From: Rhodovulum sp.
GTDB taxonomy: Bacteria; Pseudomonadota; Alphaproteobacteria; Rhodobacterales; Rhodobacteraceae
DNA: 46,908 bases
Assembly: GCA_002706605.1 (NCBI GenBank)
Contig: PALT01000008.1
Span: 1-46,908, forward strand
Direction: 5' to 3'
Both the position numbers and the translations under genes were made by a program. Positions within the stretch are counted from its first letter, which is position 1, and every line of letters starts with the position of its first letter. Shown piece by piece: positions 43,215 through 46,908 of this stretch. The notes beneath the pieces were generated by a model. The model was not told where the DNA came from, did no database searches, and saw only the letters and a list, made by a program, of their open reading frames with translations.

Positions 43215-46200
43215 ATGGCAAACTTCGAAAAGATCCTGATCGCCAACCGAGGCGAGATCGCCATCCGCATCATGCGCGCCGCAAACGAGATGGGAAAACG
43301 CACCGTCGCCGTTTACGCCGAAGAGGATAAGCTGTCGCTGCACCGCTTTAAGGCGGATGAGGCCTATCGCATCGGTGAGGGCCTCGGCCCCGTTCAGGCC
43401 TATCTGTCGATTGCCGAGATCATCCGCGTGGCCAAAGAATGCGGCGCGGATGCGATCCATCCGGGCTATGGCCTGCTGTCCGAGAACCCCGAGTTCGTGG
43501 ATGCCTGCGCGGAAAATGGAATCACCTTTATCGGCCCCAAGGCCGAAACCATGCGCGCCCTTGGCGACAAGGCCAGCGCGCGCAAGGTCGCGATCAAGGC
43601 CGGCGTTCCGGTCATCCCCGCGACCGAAGTTTTGGGCGATGATTTCGACGCGATCCGCAAAGAGGCGACCGAGATCGGCTTTCCCCTGATGCTCAAGGCG
43701 TCGTGGGGCGGCGGTGGTCGCGGCATGCGCCCGATCATGAACGCAGATGAGCTTGAGGAAAAAGTCCGCGAAGGTCGCCGTGAGGCCGAGGCCGCCTTTG
43801 GCAACGGCGAGGGCTATCTGGAAAAGATGATCATGCGTGCCCGCCACGTCGAGGTGCAGATCCTTGGCGATAAGGCTGGCAATATCTATCACCTGTGGGA
43901 ACGCGATTGCTCGGTTCAGCGGCGCAACCAAAAGGTGGTCGAACGCGCCCCCGCCCCCTATCTGTCCCCCGCCCAGCGCGAAGAACTGTGTAACTTGGGC
44001 AAACGCATCGCCGAACAGGTGAACTATGAATGTGCGGGCACCATCGAATTCCTGATGGATATGGAAACGGGCAAGTTCTACTTCATTGAGGTGAACCCCC
44101 GCGTTCAGGTGGAACACACCGTCACCGAAGAAGTCACCGGCATCGACATCGTGCGTGCGCAAATCCTGATCGCCGAGGGCAAGTCCCTTGTCGAGGCGAC
44201 CGGCGTCGCAAGCCAATATGACGTGCAACTGGACGGTCACGCATTGCAGTGTCGCGTGACGACCGAGGACCCGCTGAACAACTTTATCCCCGATTATGGT
44301 CGCATCACCGCCTATCGCGGCGCGACCGGCATGGGCATCCGTCTGGATGGCGGCACGGCCTATTCGGGCGCGGTGATCACACGCTACTACGACAGCCTGC
44401 TGGAAAAGGTGACGGCATGGGCCCAAACGCCCGAGGCCGCCATTGCCCGTATGGACCGCGCCCTGCGTGAATTCCGTATCCGCGGCGTGGCGACGAACAT
44501 TGCGTTCGTGGAAAACCTACTGAAACACCCGACCTTCCTGAACAACGAATACCACACGAAATTCATCGACCAAACGCCGGAACTGTTCAACTTTGCGCCG
44601 CGCAAGGACCGCGCGACCAAAATCCTGACCTATATCGCGGACATCTCGGTGAACGGGCACCCCGAAACCGAAAACCGCCCGCGCCCGCCTGCGGACGCCA
44701 AGGCCCCCAAACCGCCCGCGCTGCACGCCGAGGCACCGGCCAAGGGCACGCGCGACATTCTGCTGGCCGAGGGCCCCGAGGGCGTCGCCAAGTGGATGCA
44801 GGACCAGAAACAACTGCTGATCACCGACACGACCATGCGCGACGGGCACCAGTCCCTGTTGGCCACGCGGATGCGGTCGCTGGACATGATCAATGCCGCG
44901 CCTGCCTATGCGCATAACCTGCCCGGCCTGTTCTCGGTCGAATGCTGGGGCGGGGCGACGTTCGACGTGGCCTACCGGTTCCTGCAGGAATGCCCGTGGC
45001 AGCGTCTGCGCGATCTGCGCGCCGCCATGCCGAACCTGTTGACGCAGATGTTGCTGCGCGCCAGCAACGGCGTGGGTTACACCAACTATCCCGACAACGT
45101 GGTTGAGAGCTTTGTCAAACAGGCGGCAGAGACCGGTGTTGACGTGTTCCGCGTGTTTGACAGCCTGAACTGGGTCAAGAACATGCGTGTCGCCATGGAC
45201 GCCGTCATCGACAGCGGCAAGATCTGTGAAGGCACAATCTGTTACACCGGTGACATTCTGGACCCGAACCGCGCCAAGTACGACCTGCAATACTATGTGA
45301 ATATGGGTAAGGACCTGAAAAAGGCCGGTGCGCATATTCTGGGCCTCAAGGATATGGCGGGTCTGTTGAAACCGGCCTCGGCCAGCATCCTGATCAAGGC
45401 GCTGAAAGAAGAGGTCGGGTTGCCGATCCACTTCCACACCCATGACACGGCAGGCATTGCCTCGGCGACGATCCTTGCCGCCTCGGCTGCCGGTGTGGAT
45501 GCGGTCGATTGCGCGATGGATGCGCTGTCGGGCAACACGTCGCAGGCCACCCTTGGCACGATTGTCGAGGCCCTGCGCCACACCGAGCGCGACACGGGTC
45601 TCGACATCGGCAACATCCGTGAGATCAGCGACTATTGGGAGGCCGTGCGCCTGCAATACGCCGCGTTCGAGAGCGGCCTACAGGCCCCCGCCTCCGAGGT
45701 CTATCTGCACGAAATGCCCGGCGGTCAGTTCACCAACCTAAAGGCACAGGCGCGCAGCCTCGGGCTTGAGGAGCGCTGGCACGAGGTGGCGCAGATGTAT
45801 GCCGACGTGAACCAGATGTTCGGCGACATCGTCAAAGTGACCCCCTCGTCCAAGGTGGTCGGCGACATGGCCCTGATGATGGTGTCCCAAGGTCTGACCC
45901 GCGACGCGGTCGAGGATGCAAAGACGGATGTGTCCTTCCCCGACTCGGTGATCGACATGATGCGCGGCAATCTGGGCCAACCCCCGGGCGGTTTCCCCGA
46001 CAAGATCCTGAAAAAGGTTCTGCGCGACGAGAAGCCGAACCTCGATCGTCCGGGCAAGTCCCTGCCCCCGATCGACCTCGAGGCCAAGCGCAAGGAGATC
46101 AGCGAACGCCTTGACGGGGCCGAGGTCGATAACGAGGACCTGAACGGATACCTGATGTATCCCAAGGTGTTCTTGGATTACGCCCAGCGTCACGGCCAAT

Positions 46201-46658
46201 ACGGCCCCGTGCGCACCCTGCCAACGCCGACGTTTTTTTACGGCATGGAACCGGGCGATGAGATCAGCGCCGAGATCGATCCGGGTAAGACGCTTGAGAT
46301 CCGGATGCAGGCGATTGGCGAAACCAATGAGGACGGGGATGCCAAGGTGTTCTTTGAACTCAACGGTCAGCCGCGTGTGATCCGCGTCCCCAACCGCAAG
46401 GCCAAGGCGACCGTCGCCAAACGCCCCAAGGCGGAACTGGGCAACCCCAACCACATTGGCGCGCCGATGCCGGGTTCGGTTGCAAGCGTGGCCGTCACCG
46501 TTGGTCAAAAGCTGAAACAGGGCGACCTGATGCTGACGATCGAGGCCATGAAAATGGAAACCGGTCTGCATGCCGAACGCGATTGCACGGTCAAGGCCGT
46601 CCATATCGCACCGGGCAACCAGATCGACGCCAAGGATCTGCTGGTCGAGCTGGAATAA
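43215..46658 (+). CDS. pyc: pyruvate carboxylase
   Basis: A 1147-residue single-chain biotin enzyme that converts pyruvate to oxaloacetate. The biotin carboxylase domain (about 1-455) has ILIANRGEIAIRIMRA, the ATP loop KASWGGGGRGMR and the EVNPRVQVEHTVTEE site. The carboxyltransferase barrel (about 530-810) has DTTMRDGHQSLLATR and HFHTHDTAG, with the lysine region GLKDMAGLLKP. The C-terminal BCCP domain has EAMKMET with biotinyl Lys1113. ATG 43215 follows GGAAAGGG. It supplies oxaloacetate to the TCA cycle, opposing the PEP-pyruvate step of the ppdK-like gene. A palindrome overlaps its promoter. Confidence 0.97.
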   Translation: MANFEKILIANRGEIAIRIMRAANEMGKRTVAVYAEEDKLSLHRFKADEAYRIGEGLGPVQAYLSIAEIIRVAKECGADAIHPGYGLLSENPEFVDACAENGITFIGPKAETMRALGDKASARKVAIKAGVPVIPATEVLGDDFDAIRKEATEIGFPLMLKASWGGGGRGMRPIMNADELEEKVREGRREAEAAFGNGEGYLEKMIMRARHVEVQILGDKAGNIYHLWERDCSVQRRNQKVVERAPAPYLSPAQREELCNLGKRIAEQVNYECAGTIEFLMDMETGKFYFIEVNPRVQVEHTVTEEVTGIDIVRAQILIAEGKSLVEATGVASQYDVQLDGHALQCRVTTEDPLNNFIPDYGRITAYRGATGMGIRLDGGTAYSGAVITRYYDSLLEKVTAWAQTPEAAIARMDRALREFRIRGVATNIAFVENLLKHPTFLNNEYHTKFIDQTPELFNFAPRKDRATKILTYIADISVNGHPETENRPRPPADAKAPKPPALHAEAPAKGTRDILLAEGPEGVAKWMQDQKQLLITDTTMRDGHQSLLATRMRSLDMINAAPAYAHNLPGLFSVECWGGATFDVAYRFLQECPWQRLRDLRAAMPNLLTQMLLRASNGVGYTNYPDNVVESFVKQAAETGVDVFRVFDSLNWVKNMRVAMDAVIDSGKICEGTICYTGDILDPNRAKYDLQYYVNMGKDLKKAGAHILGLKDMAGLLKPASASILIKALKEEVGLPIHFHTHDTAGIASATILAASAAGVDAVDCAMDALSGNTSQATLGTIVEALRHTERDTGLDIGNIREISDYWEAVRLQYAAFESGLQAPASEVYLHEMPGGQFTNLKAQARSLGLEERWHEVAQMYADVNQMFGDIVKVTPSSKVVGDMALMMVSQGLTRDAVEDAKTDVSFPDSVIDMMRGNLGQPPGGFPDKILKKVLRDEKPNLDRPGKSLPPIDLEAKRKEISERLDGAEVDNEDLNGYLMYPKVFLDYAQRHGQYGPVRTLPTPTFFYGMEPGDEISAEIDPGKTLEIRMQAIGETNEDGDAKVFFELNGQPRVIRVPNRKAKATVAKRPKAELGNPNHIGAPMPGSVASVAVTVGQKLKQGDLMLTIEAMKMETGLHAERDCTVKAVHIAPGNQIDAKDLLVELE

Positions 46659-46683
46659 GCGCGAAAAGCACCCACAGTCACCG

Positions 46684-46714
46684 AAACACCCCGTCCCCGT
46701 GGCGGGGTGTTTTG
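46684..46714 (+). terminator. pyc terminator
   Basis: A perfect 10-bp stem (46684-46693 with 46703-46712), 9-nt loop and a short T tract, 26 bases after the pyc stop. Confidence 0.9.
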
Positions 46715-46774
46715 CGTTTCGCCCCACCACAAAGGGTTCGATCAAAAAAATTCGACGCCCCTGCAATTTTCCAC

Positions 46775-46803
46775 TTGCAGCGCGCCGCCGTACCTTCTAA
46801 ATC
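46775..46803 (+). promoter_or_regulatory. tRNA-Gly promoter
   Basis: TTGCAG (46775-46780) and TAAATC (46798-46803) with an exact 17-base spacer. The predicted start, about 46810, lies 12 bases before the tRNA. Confidence 0.65.
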
Positions 46804-46821
46804 CGCTCACACCAAAAGGAA

Positions 46822-46896
46822 GCGGGCGTAGCTCAGGGGTAGAGCATAACCTTGCCAAGGTTAGGGTCGGGCGTTCGAATCGCCTCGCCCGCTCCA
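46822..46896 (+). tRNA. tRNA-Gly (anticodon GCC)
   Basis: A 75-nt cloverleaf. The 7-bp acceptor stem GCGGGCG pairs with CGCCCGC; the D arm is AGCTCAGGGGTAGAGC; the anticodon loop TTGCCAA carries GCC at 46854-46856; and the T arm contains GTTCGAATC. The discriminator base is T (U in the RNA), as usual for bacterial tRNA-Gly, and CCA is encoded. It reads GGC/GGU codons and is a substrate of the GlyQ/GlyS synthetase encoded in this window. Confidence 0.97.
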
Positions 46897-46908
46897 ATTT
46901 GGGACATA

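Noticed and set aside
43056-44426. 456-codon minus-strand frame opposite pyc
   Set aside because: A mirror of the pyc coding sequence, with no ribosome site or domain. Similar mirrors opposite ppdK, glyS and ilvC were rejected for the same reason.

Overview
The window looks like chromosomal core DNA of a marine or freshwater Rhodobacteraceae bacterium (Roseobacter/Rhodobacter lineage, Alphaproteobacteria). I infer this from the high G+C content with strong third-position bias, a cell-division gene block headed by mraZ, a SAM-II type riboswitch in front of metZ, Lrp-type regulators beside ilvC, and a small DUF1127 gene followed by tandem CCUCCUCCC hairpins, which is a Rhodobacterales hallmark. 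No insertion sequence, prophage, CRISPR array or plasmid gene is visible.

Layout. 1-4115: tail of an SDR gene, yqeY (minus) divergent from carA, and a membrane glycosyltransferase with a type II secretion ATPase-like N-terminus. 4119-7139: a FadR-type GntR regulator, a HAD pyrimidine nucleotidase, a tiny membrane protein and a UbiH-like flavin hydroxylase. 7136-10226: two overlapping Lrp/AsnC genes divergent from ilvC, then an EamA exporter. 10349-14440 (minus): folB-folP-glmM preceded by a SleB-type wall hydrolase. 14603-21048 (minus): glyQ, a small membrane protein gene, glyS and a ppdK-like gene. 21211-26978: an exported SPOR/peptidoglycan-binding protein with a catalytically dead trypsin domain, then trkH, folE2 and metZ (minus), with a riboswitch and terminator ahead of metZ. 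27218-28833: an alpha/beta hydrolase and a glutathione transferase. 28830-37928 (minus): the division/cell-wall block mraZ-rsmH-ftsL-ftsI-murE-murF-mraY-murD, tightly overlapped and preceded by an UpsM-like leader RNA. 38512-40500: Mrp/ApbC, then a DUF1127 gene with eight anti-Shine-Dalgarno hairpins arranged as four doublets. 40575-46896: uvrD/pcrA divergent from pyc, then tRNA-Gly(GCC).

How the parts work together. Cell-wall precursor synthesis (glmM, murD/E/F, mraY, ftsI), folate synthesis (folE2, folB, folP), glycine charging (glyQ, glyS, tRNA-Gly), branched-chain and sulphur amino-acid synthesis (ilvC, metZ) and the pyruvate/PEP node (pyc, ppdK-like) are all represented.

The most notable signals are: (i) the DUF1127/CcsR ('cuckoo') stress RNA module, with a visible recent tandem duplication; (ii) a pseudoprotease lacking all three triad residues; (iii) a ppdK paralogue whose PEP and His domains are intact but whose ATP-binding motifs are eroded; (iv) FolB fused to an apparent amino-acid-kinase-like remnant; and (v) several clean palindromes in divergent promoters. 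Starts, domains and hairpins were read by eye. No database search or folding program was run.
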